This document shows positions 1-8,414 of a stretch of 14,818 nt of DNA, piece by piece. The stretch comes from an uncultured Actinomycetes bacterium (GTDB lineage: Bacteria; Actinomycetota; Actinomycetes; S36-B12; UBA5976). A program made the translations under genes and the position numbers. Position 1 is the stretch's first letter; each line of letters opens with the position of its first letter. The stretch spans positions 1 to 14,818 of the forward strand of contig CAJBBC010000130.1 in the NCBI GenBank assembly GCA_903951185.1, given 5' to 3'. Under the pieces are notes generated by a model, which saw only the letters and a list, made by a program, of their open reading frames with translations, did not search any database and was not told the origin of the DNA.

Positions 1-387
1 CGTCCGGATGAAACTGTCGAGCAAGCAAAAGAGATTTTTGAAAAAACTATTGCTGGAATGTGCGCGATAGATCCTTGGCTAGTCGAGCATCCAATTTTGG
101 TTGAGTGGCCAGGCGGGATGTTTGCACCAGGTAATACTGAGTTATCTTCGAAAGTTGTCTCAGCTTTGCAAGAAGCGCATCAAAATGAATTTGGCAGTGA
201 GCCTGATATTTACGGTGCTCCATATGGATCTGATTTAAGACTTTTAACTAAATCAGGAATACCAACGGTTCAATATGGACCAGGTGATGTCACTTATGCA
301 CATTCAGCAAATGAGTTTGTTAGCCTTTCAGAAACTTTGGCAGCGACGAAGACTTTGGTACGAGTTTTGATAAGTAACCTCAATTAG
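1..387 (+). CDS. M20-family metallopeptidase/deacylase, 3' end only
   Basis: The reading frame is open from base 1 to a TAG at 385-387, so this is the C-terminal 128 residues of a gene that begins outside the window. The Met at base 58 is internal, because coding continues upstream of it. The sequence fits the C-terminal part of the catalytic domain of zinc-dependent M20 peptidases and deacylases (ArgE/DapE/acetylornithine-deacetylase type). It shows the motif APYGSDLRLL followed by a GIPTVQYGPGD segment and then AHSANEFVS, where the conserved late His metal ligand and the substrate-side Glu normally lie. The family hydrolyses N-acyl or peptide amide bonds, usually in the cytoplasm. The substrate cannot be told from this fragment. 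Next downstream is tRNA-Lys, with no clear terminator between them. Confidence 0.85.
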   Translation, partial: RPDETVEQAKEIFEKTIAGMCAIDPWLVEHPILVEWPGGMFAPGNTELSSKVVSALQEAHQNEFGSEPDIYGAPYGSDLRLLTKSGIPTVQYGPGDVTYAHSANEFVSLSETLAATKTLVRVLISNLN

Positions 388-427
388 CGATCAGGTAGTG
401 CAATTTCCCTGAAGTTATTGGGTTTGC

Positions 428-433
428 TAGGAT
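428..433 (+). promoter_or_regulatory. Possible -10 element of the tRNA-Lys promoter
   Basis: TAGGAT fits the TANNNT pattern and lies 26 nt before the tRNA 5' end. The only -35 candidate at a 17 nt spacing (TTCCCT, 405-410) is poor. The call rests on position alone. Confidence 0.25.
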
Positions 434-440
434 TACGGAA

Positions 441-454
441 TTGCCGAAAGGCAA
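441..454 (+). other. GNRA-tetraloop hairpin in the tRNA-Lys leader
   Basis: TTGCC-GAAA-GGCAA forms a perfect 5-bp stem closed by a GAAA tetraloop and ends 4 nt before the mature tRNA 5' end. There is no T-run after it, so it is not a terminator. It may be a leader structure affecting 5' processing, or it may be chance. Confidence 0.5.
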
Positions 455-458
455 GGTG

Positions 459-531
<73 letters not shown>

Positions 532-551
532 CAATTTTAAGAGTTTAAGGA

Positions 552-1337
552 TTGGCAGACATAAGAATGCTCCAGGAATTTACTAAATCTGGTACGTGGA
601 GAATTTATGGTGGCCTAGACCCAGAAATTTTAATTGCTGGGCACTCTCATACATTTGCAATGTTCATGGCACTTCAACAAAACAAGAAATTTCAAGGCGC
701 CATTGGTTTAGTTTCTCACGCAAACTTTGACAAACAAATAAGACCAGATAATGAGTATTGGGATTTTATCGTTGAACAATCAAGCGGAAAAAATCTCGCT
801 ATTTCATGGAATGGCAATGAGCATAACTTACATTTTTTAATTGATACTAAAATGAAATTCAATTCTCTTAATTTGAATTCAGGTTCGAAATATCCATTTG
901 TCACACTTAGTCAAATAAAAGAATCGTTTAGACCAACTTTTTATGAATTAGAGTTGATACTTAGTCGCTTCCCTGATCGCTCAAAGATTTGCTTGCTTGG
1001 TACGCCACCTCCAAAATCACAAACCCTGCTAAACAGTAAAATTCAAGATGATGAATTTTTCCTAGAAATGGGCGAAAAAATCGGAATCCAAAAGAAGGAT
1101 ATTCGGGCATCCAGCAATGAACTAAGAATTTTTATGTGGAAGTTAACTCAAGATTTAACTGAAAAAAGTGCCAAAGAGCTTGGTTGTGTATTCTTACCAG
1201 CGCCAGCAGAAAGTTTTGAAAGAAACTTTCTGCTACGCGAAATCTATAGTGTCGACGATCTAACGCACGCAAATCCTGATTACGGGTTATTAATGCTAGA
1301 AAAAATAGCTGAGTTTTTTGGAGTATCTGTTGGCTAA
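552..1337 (+). CDS. SGNH-hydrolase-like protein, probable surface-glycan modification
   Basis: This gene is not firmly recognised, but it has the landmarks of an SGNH/GDSL fold. GHSHT sits at about residues 30-34, where a block I GDS motif would be. GNEHN is at 88-92, GTPPPK at 150-155, and a C-terminal D-x-x-H (DDLTHAN, 235-241) stands where the catalytic Asp/His normally lie. It has 261 residues, with no signal peptide or membrane segment. The start is uncertain: TTG at 552 directly follows AAGGA with no spacing, while ATG at 567 would make the protein five residues shorter and also lacks a good ribosome site. The stop overlaps the GSCFA gene by 8 nt, which implies translational coupling. 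Block I has His before Ser (GHS instead of GDS), so esterase or acyltransferase activity is inferred. Confidence 0.7.
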   Translation: MADIRMLQEFTKSGTWRIYGGLDPEILIAGHSHTFAMFMALQQNKKFQGAIGLVSHANFDKQIRPDNEYWDFIVEQSSGKNLAISWNGNEHNLHFLIDTKMKFNSLNLNSGSKYPFVTLSQIKESFRPTFYELELILSRFPDRSKICLLGTPPPKSQTLLNSKIQDDEFFLEMGEKIGIQKKDIRASSNELRIFMWKLTQDLTEKSAKELGCVFLPAPAESFERNFLLREIYSVDDLTHANPDYGLLMLEKIAEFFGVSVG

Positions 1338-2391
1338 TAATCCATACAAATCCCAATCGGATAAAGCGTTCTGGTCACGGTCAGTTTCAACAAACTTTGA
1401 TTCTCAAAATTTGATTGATAGTTCTACACAGTTACTAAGAGGCAAAGATAAGGTCACATCGGCTGGAAGTTGTTTTGCTTCAAATTTAGTTCCATACATA
1501 GAATCTGCTGGATTAACATATTTACGAACAGAACAGCTACCACATGTTTTTTCAAGTCTTGGTCAAAACCTTGGGTATGCAAACTTCTCTGCTGCCTATG
1601 GAAATATCTACACAACTCGGCAACTTCTCCAACTTTATTTACGGTCGCTAGGAGAATTTAAGCCATCTGACGATAAATGGGTTCAAGAGATGTCTGTTAT
1701 TGATGCATTTCGACCAGGGCTTAAATTCCCTGCAAGTTCAGTTGAAGAATTTGAACTGCATACTAAATCTCATTTACGTGCAACTCGAGAAGCCTTCGAG
1801 ACCGCCGATGTTTTTGTTTATACGTTTGGGCTAACAGAAGCATGGGTTTCAAGAATTGATGGAGCAACTTACCCTGCCTGCCCTGGAACGATTGCTGGAA
1901 CGTACGATCCAAAGAAATATGAGTTTCGAAATTTTTCAGTAGAAGAAATTGTTTCTGATATGGCAATCTTTGTTGAAAAGCTAAGAGGCAGAAATCCAAA
2001 AGTTCGATTTATCTTAAGTGTTAGCCCGGTCCCACTAGTTGCCACAGCAACCGACCAGCATGTTTTAACCGCTTCTACTTACAGTAAATCCGTACTTCGG
2101 GTTGCCGCGGATGAACTTTCTAGAAATTTAAAAGATGTTACATATTTTCCAGCTTATGAAATTATCACTGGCCCTCAAGCTCCAATAGAGTACTTTGAGG
2201 ATGACCGAAGAAATGTTTCTAAACTTGGGATTGAAAAAGTTATGAACACTTTGATTCAATCTTCAGGTTTAGTTTCACGCAGTGTTCTAATACAAAAACA
2301 AGATGAAGTGGATGAAGAGAAAGCAGAGATGCTCTCAAGTAGGATCACTCAAATTGAGTGCGATGAAGTCATGCTTGATGATCAACTTTAG
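1330..2391 (+). CDS. GSCFA-domain protein (SGNH-like superfamily)
   Basis: The name-giving GSCFA motif is at residues 46-50 of a 353-residue protein. Further family landmarks are NPYKSQSDKAFW at the N-terminus, TFGLTEAW at 165-172 and FILSVSPVPLVAT at 227-239. GSCFA proteins are related to SGNH hydrolases and often lie in surface-polysaccharide gene sets. Their reaction is not established. I chose TTG at 1330 because GGAG at 1320-1323 gives a 6-nt spacing and the product then begins at the conserved NNPYK segment. An in-frame TTG at 1318 is the alternative and adds four residues. Two SGNH-type genes side by side, overlapping, suggest the products act together on one substrate. The last 40 or so residues are charged and beyond the usual domain. 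A hairpin with a T-run follows the stop. Confidence 0.87.
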   Translation: MANNPYKSQSDKAFWSRSVSTNFDSQNLIDSSTQLLRGKDKVTSAGSCFASNLVPYIESAGLTYLRTEQLPHVFSSLGQNLGYANFSAAYGNIYTTRQLLQLYLRSLGEFKPSDDKWVQEMSVIDAFRPGLKFPASSVEEFELHTKSHLRATREAFETADVFVYTFGLTEAWVSRIDGATYPACPGTIAGTYDPKKYEFRNFSVEEIVSDMAIFVEKLRGRNPKVRFILSVSPVPLVATATDQHVLTASTYSKSVLRVAADELSRNLKDVTYFPAYEIITGPQAPIEYFEDDRRNVSKLGIEKVMNTLIQSSGLVSRSVLIQKQDEVDEEKAEMLSSRITQIECDEVMLDDQL

Positions 2392-2414
2392 TTAGTCACT
2401 AAAGGTAACTTTTT

Positions 2415-2437
2415 GCGGTGGATCGCTGCGCTTTTTT
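2415..2437 (+). terminator. Predicted intrinsic terminator after the GSCFA gene
   Basis: GCGGTG (2415-2420) pairs with CGCTGC (2424-2429) through a GAT loop, using two G-U pairs, and is followed by GC and six T residues (2432-2437). It would end the SGNH-GSCFA transcript before the methyltransferase gene. The 3-nt loop and wobble pairs make it moderate in strength. Confidence 0.55.
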
Positions 2438-2451
2438 CGAACCTCAAATGT

Positions 2452-2457
2452 TAGAGT
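2452..2457 (+). promoter_or_regulatory. Possible -10 element for a leaderless methyltransferase transcript
   Basis: TAGAGT (TANNNT) ends 6 nt before the GTG start at 2464, the distance expected when transcription begins at the start codon. No convincing -35 was found. Confidence 0.3.
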
Positions 2458-2463
2458 TAATCT

Positions 2464-3249
2464 GTGAATGACATTGATAATTTAATTTCGTCAGTTTCTA
2501 ATTGGTTTCATAAAATTGAAGTGGCACCTGGAGTTTTTACACCAGGAATTCAAGACTCACAAGGACTTCTTGAACACATAAAGCTGCCGATGAATTTAAG
2601 CGGGATGCGCGTACTTGATATCGGGGCTCGAGACGGTTTCTTTAGTTTTGAATGCGAAAAACGCGGCGCCGCTGAAGTGATTGCACTTGATTACACTTCT
2701 GCAGATTCGACCGGGTTTAATGTGGCGAAACAAATTCTTGGGTCAAAAGTTAAGTGGATTAATGGAAATATTTATAGTCTGAATGAATTGAATTTAGGAA
2801 AATTTGATCTAATCCTTTTCCTAGGTGTGATTTACCACTTGAGACATCCCTATTTAGCTATTGATCGCATACATGATTCTCTAAATGTAGGTGGAAAAGC
2901 TGTCGTCGAATCCCACATCATTGATGGTGGTTTTGTTGATGAAAAAGGCGATTGGATTAATTTAGTTGATCTAAACCCAAGGCTTGCTAATTTGGCTGTT
3001 GCGCAGTTTTACGAATCTGGGAAACTTGTAAAAGATAAGTCCAATGCTTGGGCACCTAGTATTGATACTTTAAATATTATGTTCAAGAATTCGGGATTTG
3101 ATATCGAATATTCTTGGAGTTATCACTTTCGTGGTGGATTAATCGCCACTTCAGTTGAACTTGAGAGTGATCATCCAAGGTTTATGGATTCCTCTGAATC
3201 AGTCGTACTTAAATCACCTGAAACGAACCTGGTACCGAAGAATATTTAG
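2464..3249 (+). CDS. Class I SAM-dependent methyltransferase, CmoB/DUF1698-like
   Basis: This protein of 261 residues has a Rossmann-type methyltransferase core. Motif I is VLDIGARDGFFSFE (50-63), followed by the acidic end of strand 2 at VIALD (72-76), and a later FDLILFLGVIYHLRHP (114-129) strand and loop, which closely resembles the tRNA U34 carboxymethyl/methoxy-type CmoB family. The N-terminus has WFHKIEVAPGVFTPG (14-28), also typical of that family. True CmoB works on tRNA. Distant relatives in polysaccharide loci are usually assigned to glycan or lipid methylation, and the neighbours here favour the second role. The start is GTG at 2464. A nearby ATG at 2468 is out of frame. No Shine-Dalgarno is seen. 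The substrate cannot be determined from sequence. Confidence 0.85.
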   Translation: MNDIDNLISSVSNWFHKIEVAPGVFTPGIQDSQGLLEHIKLPMNLSGMRVLDIGARDGFFSFECEKRGAAEVIALDYTSADSTGFNVAKQILGSKVKWINGNIYSLNELNLGKFDLILFLGVIYHLRHPYLAIDRIHDSLNVGGKAVVESHIIDGGFVDEKGDWINLVDLNPRLANLAVAQFYESGKLVKDKSNAWAPSIDTLNIMFKNSGFDIEYSWSYHFRGGLIATSVELESDHPRFMDSSESVVLKSPETNLVPKNI

Positions 3250-3353
3250 TTTTCCTTAAATGGGCGAAACTTTCTCATGTTCTATAGTCATTTATTTTTT
3301 GGTTTCTACATCCTGGTATCGGCAGATTTGATCTTTAGGTGCACAATAAAGGT

Positions 3354-4553
3354 ATGAAACATTTCAATACGATCGCTGTGCACGCTGGCCGAGAAGATCT
3401 AACCGCACTGGGTGTTCACTCAGTGCCGATCGATTTATCCACTACATATCCAATTACCTCGCTCGAAGCGGGTGGGGCAACTATGGATAGCGCGCTTGCT
3501 GGTCGAGGGCATGTTGGCAACGATCGCGTTTACCGCAGAATCACTAGCCCTAACGTTGAACGATTTGAAGTTGCGATGACTGCGCTTGAAACAAGTCGCA
3601 TGGCAGCACAAGGGGCTGATGTTAGTCAGTATGGCGCCATTGGATTTGCAAGCGGCATGGCTGCAATCACTGCAGTGCTGCAGTCAAGAGTTTTAGCTGA
3701 ACTTCCGCATGTGGTGGCAGTTCGCCCAATCTATGGAACCTCAGACCATGTGCTTGAAACTTCGGTTATGGGTACCCAAGTCACTTGGACTGACGCCGAG
3801 GCGATTAAAGATGCAATCACACCACAGACCGGTTTGATCTACATTGAAACTCCAGCAAATCCGACTTTGCAGTTGGTTAACTTGCATCAAGTTGTTTTAG
3901 CTGCTGGCGACATTCCGGTTTTAGTAGACAACACTTTTGCTACACCAGTGCTGCAACAACCTCTTGAACACGGTGTGACATTCGTGGTGCATAGCGCAAC
4001 TAAATACATTGGTGGCCATGGCGATGCAATGGGTGGCGTTGTGGTTACTCACGGTGAGTATGTTCATGCAGTGCGTGGATTACGCGCTGCAACTGGCGGC
4101 CTAATGGATCCGTTTACTGCTTATCTAATGCAACGTGGTTTAACGACTTTAAGTGTGCGCGTAAAAGCTGCGCAAGAAACAGCTGGCGAAATTGTTAGCT
4201 GGTTAACTAAACAAAAGAAAATTTCTAATGTTTATTACCCAGGACTTGGGGATTCAGATAAAGACAATTTAGTTGGACCAGGTCGACAAATGACAGGTCC
4301 TGGCGCGATGGTTTCATTTGAAATGGCCGGTGGTTTTGAGGCAGCAGCGCATGTGGCTCAGCATGTCAAACTAATCACGCACGCAGTTTCACTAGGTGGC
4401 ATCGATACGTTAATTGAGCACCCAGCATCTTTCACCCATCGAATGGTTGATCCAGATGCTAGAACTCACGCTGCAGTACTGCGGATCTCAGTTGGATTAG
4501 AACACCACGAAGATTTAATCGCAGATCTTGAACAAGCTATTGCTGGCGCTTAA
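3354..4553 (+). CDS. Cys/Met-metabolism PLP enzyme (cystathionine gamma-synthase/lyase family)
   Basis: This is a fold-type I PLP enzyme of the trans-sulfuration family, 399 residues from this ATG. It contains YRRITSPN near residues 60-67, the family's Y-x-R phosphate/substrate motif. It also has IYIETPANPT, the strand VLVDNTFATP with its PLP-binding Asp, and HSATKYIGGHGD with the Schiff-base lysine at K217. The C-terminus has SLGGIDTLIEHPASFTH, which binds the substrate carboxylate. Members make or cleave cystathionine or related thioethers, or act as methionine gamma-lyase. Sequence alone does not decide between these. An in-frame GTG at 3339 would add five residues. Neither start has a good ribosome site: AAAGG is one base from the ATG. 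It converges on the HutD gene with a 14-nt gap, so the 3' ends face each other. Confidence 0.9.
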   Translation: MKHFNTIAVHAGREDLTALGVHSVPIDLSTTYPITSLEAGGATMDSALAGRGHVGNDRVYRRITSPNVERFEVAMTALETSRMAAQGADVSQYGAIGFASGMAAITAVLQSRVLAELPHVVAVRPIYGTSDHVLETSVMGTQVTWTDAEAIKDAITPQTGLIYIETPANPTLQLVNLHQVVLAAGDIPVLVDNTFATPVLQQPLEHGVTFVVHSATKYIGGHGDAMGGVVVTHGEYVHAVRGLRAATGGLMDPFTAYLMQRGLTTLSVRVKAAQETAGEIVSWLTKQKKISNVYYPGLGDSDKDNLVGPGRQMTGPGAMVSFEMAGGFEAAAHVAQHVKLITHAVSLGGIDTLIEHPASFTHRMVDPDARTHAAVLRISVGLEHHEDLIADLEQAIAGA

Positions 4554-4567
4554 TTATTTTTGGCTTA

Positions 4568-5101
4568 CTAGAGCTCGGTGAATTCGATATGAGCAAATGT
4601 GCCGGTTGAATTTACTTCAATACTTTCACTTACTTTTGCACCATTACGGCTATTTAGTTTTTCGCCAGCAATTTGAAGTTGGCCAGTTAAGCAAATAAGT
4701 ATGTGGGTGTTGATTGAGCCATCAATTTTGTGAACACCTGGCCCGATTAGCTTTGTAGTTGAACTAAATTTTGATCGACGAGACATTATGTTTAAGTCCC
4801 GCGCTGTTCCAGCTGAAAGCCTGCAGTTAAATAAAGTTTCACCTGGGAAGCTATACGGTTCAAGTTCTTTGAGTTCAATTACTTGGTCAGTGCTAGTTAA
4901 AGTTATCGATACTCCTTCGAGTAAAATTAATGTTCGATCAATCTCCGGCAGCACCGAAAATGGACCATCTTCTTTAACTTCAGCCAGACTTACTCGCCAA
5001 TCGAAGTCGCCTGACTTAGGAAAGCGGGCCACTTCAAAAGTTGTGCCGCCGGCATTTACCCATGGCATTTCGGTGTGCTCGCGCAGTATCTGGATACCCA
5101 T
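4568..5101 (-). CDS. HutD/Ves family cupin protein
   Basis: This protein of 177 residues has the HutD/Ves signature: MPWVNAGGTTFEV (12-24), FDWRVSLAEVKEDGPFS (33-49), PEIDRTLILLEG (52-63) and, later, DLNIMSRR. The family is a bicupin fold. HutD occurs in histidine-utilisation clusters with a proposed but unproven regulatory role, and Ves is of unknown function in E. coli. There are no hut genes here. The gene starts 10 nt after the imuC stop on the same strand, with no ribosome site of its own, so it is probably translated by re-initiation on the SOS-controlled transcript. Its presence in that operon is unusual and its role there is unknown. Confidence 0.88.
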   Translation of the reverse strand: MGIQILREHTEMPWVNAGGTTFEVARFPKSGDFDWRVSLAEVKEDGPFSVLPEIDRTLILLEGVSITLTSTDQVIELKELEPYSFPGETLFNCRLSAGTARDLNIMSRRSKFSSTTKLIGPGVHKIDGSINTHILICLTGQLQIAGEKLNSRNGAKVSESIEVNSTGTFAHIEFTEL

Positions 5102-5111
5102 AAGAGTTAGG

Positions 5112-8100
5112 TTAGTTGGCTTTAGCTAGCCATCGGTTAAAGGCTTCATTTAAATCCCAAGCCCCAGTTGCTCGAAGTGAGATACCCCGCGGACCAGTTT
5201 TGCGAACCACGCCTCTAGCCAGAATTAATGTTGAACTGCGGATGACATGGGCGTATTGGGCCTGCGAATCCTGGAAGAAAGTTAAGTCATTACAACCAAA
5301 ACCATCATCAATAGTTAAGAACATAACCCGTTGGCCAGTTCGAATTGGCGGGGTTTGTAATGCCACTTTGACGCCAACTACTAAGACCGAAGCACCAGAA
5401 CGTTCTTGTATTAGTTGGGCTGATTTCTTAACACCAATCGAGTTTAGAAATTCGACATAAGGAGCTAATACATGGCTAGTTACTTCAGTACCTAAAGTGT
5501 CTAGTTCATTTTGCAGCTGTTCTTCGGCAGTGACATCAGGTAGACCAAGTTTTTCAACGCTAGTTGGTTTTAATTCAAAAGTTAATTGTGCTGCGCTTAC
5601 CTGTTTAGCTTTAGTAGTTACTTTTTGAAGTTCAGCTAAGTGAATATATAAATCACGTCGGTTAATCCCAGTTTTACTAACTCCATTTAATTTATCGAAG
5701 GCACCGATGTTAACTAGCGCCTCAGTAGTTGGCGCACTTACATTTGCTCGGTAAACAAAGTCAGCTAAATCTAGATATGGCCGGCCAGCAATAATATTTT
5801 CAACTTCCTGAATTGAAATACCCCGCACATCGGCAAGGGACATTCGGATTGCATACCCACGCGCATCGGGAAGTGACAGAGTTTGGCCAGATGATTTTGT
5901 ATTTGGAGCCACATAAGGCTCTTGGGTTAATTCAGTTGTGCGCTCAACTCGGTAAGTGCTATCTGATTCATTAACATCAACTGGAGCAATGGCAATACCC
6001 CATTGCCTAGCTTCATCAACGATTAACCGTTTTGGGTACATACCTGGGTCATGGGTTAGTAATCCTGCTATGAAAGCTGCGGTGTAGTGGGTTTTAAGCC
6101 AACCAGATTGATAAGTAGGTAGCGCAAAAGCAGCAGCGTGTGCTTTACAAAAACCAAATGAAGCAAAGTCGCGAAGAATCTGCCAAACCCGGTCAACTAC
6201 TTTTTGCGGATAACCCCTAGCTAACCCAAGTGAATAAAACCAATCGCAGACTTCTTGCTGGCCTTCTCGGCTACCAAGGTCCCTTCGTTTTTCATCGGCT
6301 TCGGCAAGTGAACAACCAGTAACTGTTGAAATTATTTTGATTACTTGCTCATGAAAAACAACGACCCCTTCAGTTTCTTTAAGAATCTCTTCAAGATCAG
6401 CGTGAATAAATGGCCTAGTTTGAAAACCTTGTCTAGTTTCTAGAAATGGCGAAATCATGTCGCCTTTAACTGGACCTGGCCTAAATAAGGAAATACCAAT
6501 AATTAAGTCGTTGAAACTATCGGGTGCAAACTTTCCAACTAGTTCACGTTGACCGGGACTTTCAACTTGGAATAAGCCAAGTGTTCGAGTTGATTTAACT
6601 AAATCAAAAGTTGCTTTGTCATCAAAAGGTATTGTATCGATATCAACTGACTTTTCTTCAGTGCGCGCAATTTCAGCAAGAGTGTAAGAAATTGCCGACT
6701 GCATCCGTACACCGAGCACATCAAGTTTTAGTAGGCCAATATCCTCAACATCATCTTTATCAAACTGCAACATCGGATAGCCACCAGGGTTTTGTTCAAT
6801 CGGCGCAAAGTCTTGTAACTGTAAATCAGATAATGCAATTGCACACGGATGCATAGCTAAATGTCTAGGTAAACCATCTAACTTTGTCGCAAGTGCAATT
6901 GCGGCGGTGATCATCGGAGTATTTAAATTAAGTCGTTTAAGTTCTGGAATAGTTTCAACTGCTCGCCCAATATTCTTTGATCTAATATGTGGCAAATTTT
7001 TAGCAAGTAAATCTATTTCAGTTGGAGTAATACCTAATGCGCTACCAACATCTCGAATAGCTGAGCGCGCTCGATAGGTTTCTACCATCGACACTGTGGC
7101 GCAGCGCGATTGATTATTGGGTCTGCTCCAATCATCGTCCCCGTAAGCCGAAAAAACATCATCGTAAATTTCTAGTCGCCGGGCAGATTCAACATCAATG
7201 TCGATATCTGGCAGGGAATTGCGAAGAACTGAGCAGAACCTTTCCATTAATAACCCTTTACTAAGTGGTTCAACGCCAGAGATACCCAGTAAGTAGCAAA
7301 CTATTGAGCCAGCGCCACTACCCCTGGCAGCTACCCGAATACCCTTTGCTTTAGCGCTTTGGGCAATGTTGGTCACAGTCAGAAAGTACGATTCAAAGCC
7401 CAAATGCCTGATTGTGGCCAGTTCTTCAGCCAGTCGACTAGTTGCAGTCTGAATTAAGTTTGCGCGGTACTTATTGGCTAACTGGGATTCACAGCGCTGT
7501 TGTAATTGGCTAGCTAGCTGCTCATGATTAGCTGCGCCTAAAACTATGGGCTCGGGTAAGTGAATTCCACCAATCCCAACATCTTGGCGAGGTGAAAGTC
7601 CAGCACGCGTTGCCCAATCTTGGGTAGTTCGAAGTAACGCCCGCCCGTCGCGTGCTCCGGCAGCAACTGCAATTTCATCAGCAAGCGCCTGCATATCACT
7701 GGCTGATTTTAAGTAGGCTTCTGCGTTAACTCGATCAATTGTTTTATCGCTAATTAAAACTAGTTTTCGCGAAGCATCTAATACATCAGCTACTGGCGCA
7801 TCACTTGGGTTTAGCATTCGAACTGCATTAGTAAGTAGCGCATCAATTGAATTACTTTGGGCAAAACCAAAAAGTCTTGCAGCGTTTGTTGTTGAGTATT
7901 TAGATTCACTTCTAGCTAATTGACTAACACATTCAATTACTTGATCAGCAAACAGTTCTTTAGTTGAATTAAATATCGAAAGTGCTTCATTATTTTTTCG
8001 GGCAATGATTGCATTTGCTAAAGCAGATTCTGGTCCATGCATTACTAACACATCGCGTGAGTAACAAGAAAAACGTTTTAGTAGATCAAGAGTTAAAACA

Positions 8101-8414
8101 TTTTCTTTATTATCCATGTTTACCGCCGATAGTAATCGGTATAACGAACTAAGTTTCCCTTTTTGAGCAAGTAGTGTTACTCGATAACGTTTTTGGATAA
8201 AACTTAAATTCACACCAAGAATTGGAGTGATTCCAAATTCTTCACATGCTTTACTAAATCGGATCGCACCTGGCATTCCATTGCGATCAGTTAGCGCAAG
8301 TGCGCTCATTCCATATTGCGCAGCGCGCTCGACTAGTTGGTGCGGCTGACTTGTGCCGTATTTAAATGAGTAACCACTTGCAACTTGCAAATGTGTGAAC
8401 TGATTATTTCCCAC
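5112..8414 (-). CDS. imuC: Error-prone DNA polymerase III alpha subunit, DnaE2/ImuC type, degenerate PHP domain
   Basis: This C-family polymerase of 1100 residues is close to DnaE2/ImuC length and shorter than the replicative DnaE1. The catalytic aspartates are in PDIDID (residues 402-407) and in LKLDVLG (D565). HEQVIKI follows at about 688-694, and FGFCKAHAAAFALPTYQSGWLK (753-774) is the form seen in ImuC rather than DnaE1. A helix-hairpin-helix region and an OB fold (about 1010-1080) follow. ImuC carries out translesion synthesis after DNA damage, normally with ImuA' and ImuB. The N-terminal PHP domain has lost its ligands: H-x-H reads Q-V-A and TDH reads TDR. I chose GTG at 8412-8414 because it overlaps the DUF6504 stop by 11 nt and starts at the usual N-terminus. 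An ATG at 8486 would extend 24 atypical residues into DUF6504. Control is through the upstream LexA box. Confidence 0.92.
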   Translation of the reverse strand: MGNNQFTHLQVASGYSFKYGTSQPHQLVERAAQYGMSALALTDRNGMPGAIRFSKACEEFGITPILGVNLSFIQKRYRVTLLAQKGKLSSLYRLLSAVNMDNKENVLTLDLLKRFSCYSRDVLVMHGPESALANAIIARKNNEALSIFNSTKELFADQVIECVSQLARSESKYSTTNAARLFGFAQSNSIDALLTNAVRMLNPSDAPVADVLDASRKLVLISDKTIDRVNAEAYLKSASDMQALADEIAVAAGARDGRALLRTTQDWATRAGLSPRQDVGIGGIHLPEPIVLGAANHEQLASQLQQRCESQLANKYRANLIQTATSRLAEELATIRHLGFESYFLTVTNIAQSAKAKGIRVAARGSGAGSIVCYLLGISGVEPLSKGLLMERFCSVLRNSLPDIDIDVESARRLEIYDDVFSAYGDDDWSRPNNQSRCATVSMVETYRARSAIRDVGSALGITPTEIDLLAKNLPHIRSKNIGRAVETIPELKRLNLNTPMITAAIALATKLDGLPRHLAMHPCAIALSDLQLQDFAPIEQNPGGYPMLQFDKDDVEDIGLLKLDVLGVRMQSAISYTLAEIARTEEKSVDIDTIPFDDKATFDLVKSTRTLGLFQVESPGQRELVGKFAPDSFNDLIIGISLFRPGPVKGDMISPFLETRQGFQTRPFIHADLEEILKETEGVVVFHEQVIKIISTVTGCSLAEADEKRRDLGSREGQQEVCDWFYSLGLARGYPQKVVDRVWQILRDFASFGFCKAHAAAFALPTYQSGWLKTHYTAAFIAGLLTHDPGMYPKRLIVDEARQWGIAIAPVDVNESDSTYRVERTTELTQEPYVAPNTKSSGQTLSLPDARGYAIRMSLADVRGISIQEVENIIAGRPYLDLADFVYRANVSAPTTEALVNIGAFDKLNGVSKTGINRRDLYIHLAELQKVTTKAKQVSAAQLTFELKPTSVEKLGLPDVTAEEQLQNELDTLGTEVTSHVLAPYVEFLNSIGVKKSAQLIQERSGASVLVVGVKVALQTPPIRTGQRVMFLTIDDGFGCNDLTFFQDSQAQYAHVIRSSTLILARGVVRKTGPRGISLRATGAWDLNEAFNRWLAKAN

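Noticed and set aside
58..387. Independent small gene starting at ATG 58
   Set aside because: The frame stays open upstream to base 1 and the sequence is the tail of an M20 peptidase, so this Met is internal.
2436..2451. LexA-like TCGAAC near the methyltransferase promoter
   Set aside because: The second arm reads AATGTT, which does not match, and the site lies just after a terminator T-run.
4554..4567. Terminator between the PLP enzyme and hutD
   Set aside because: There is a T-rich stretch, but the only stem (AAGC/GCTT inside the gene end) is too short to support a call.
4788..5460. Plus-strand open frames opposite hutD and the imuC 3' end
   Set aside because: They are antisense to well-recognised protein domains, have no ribosome site and resemble no known family.
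5112..8414. Replicative DnaE1
   Set aside because: The length (1100 residues), the ImuC-type segment around FGFCKAHAAAFAL, the DUF6504 neighbour and the LexA box all favour DnaE2/ImuC.
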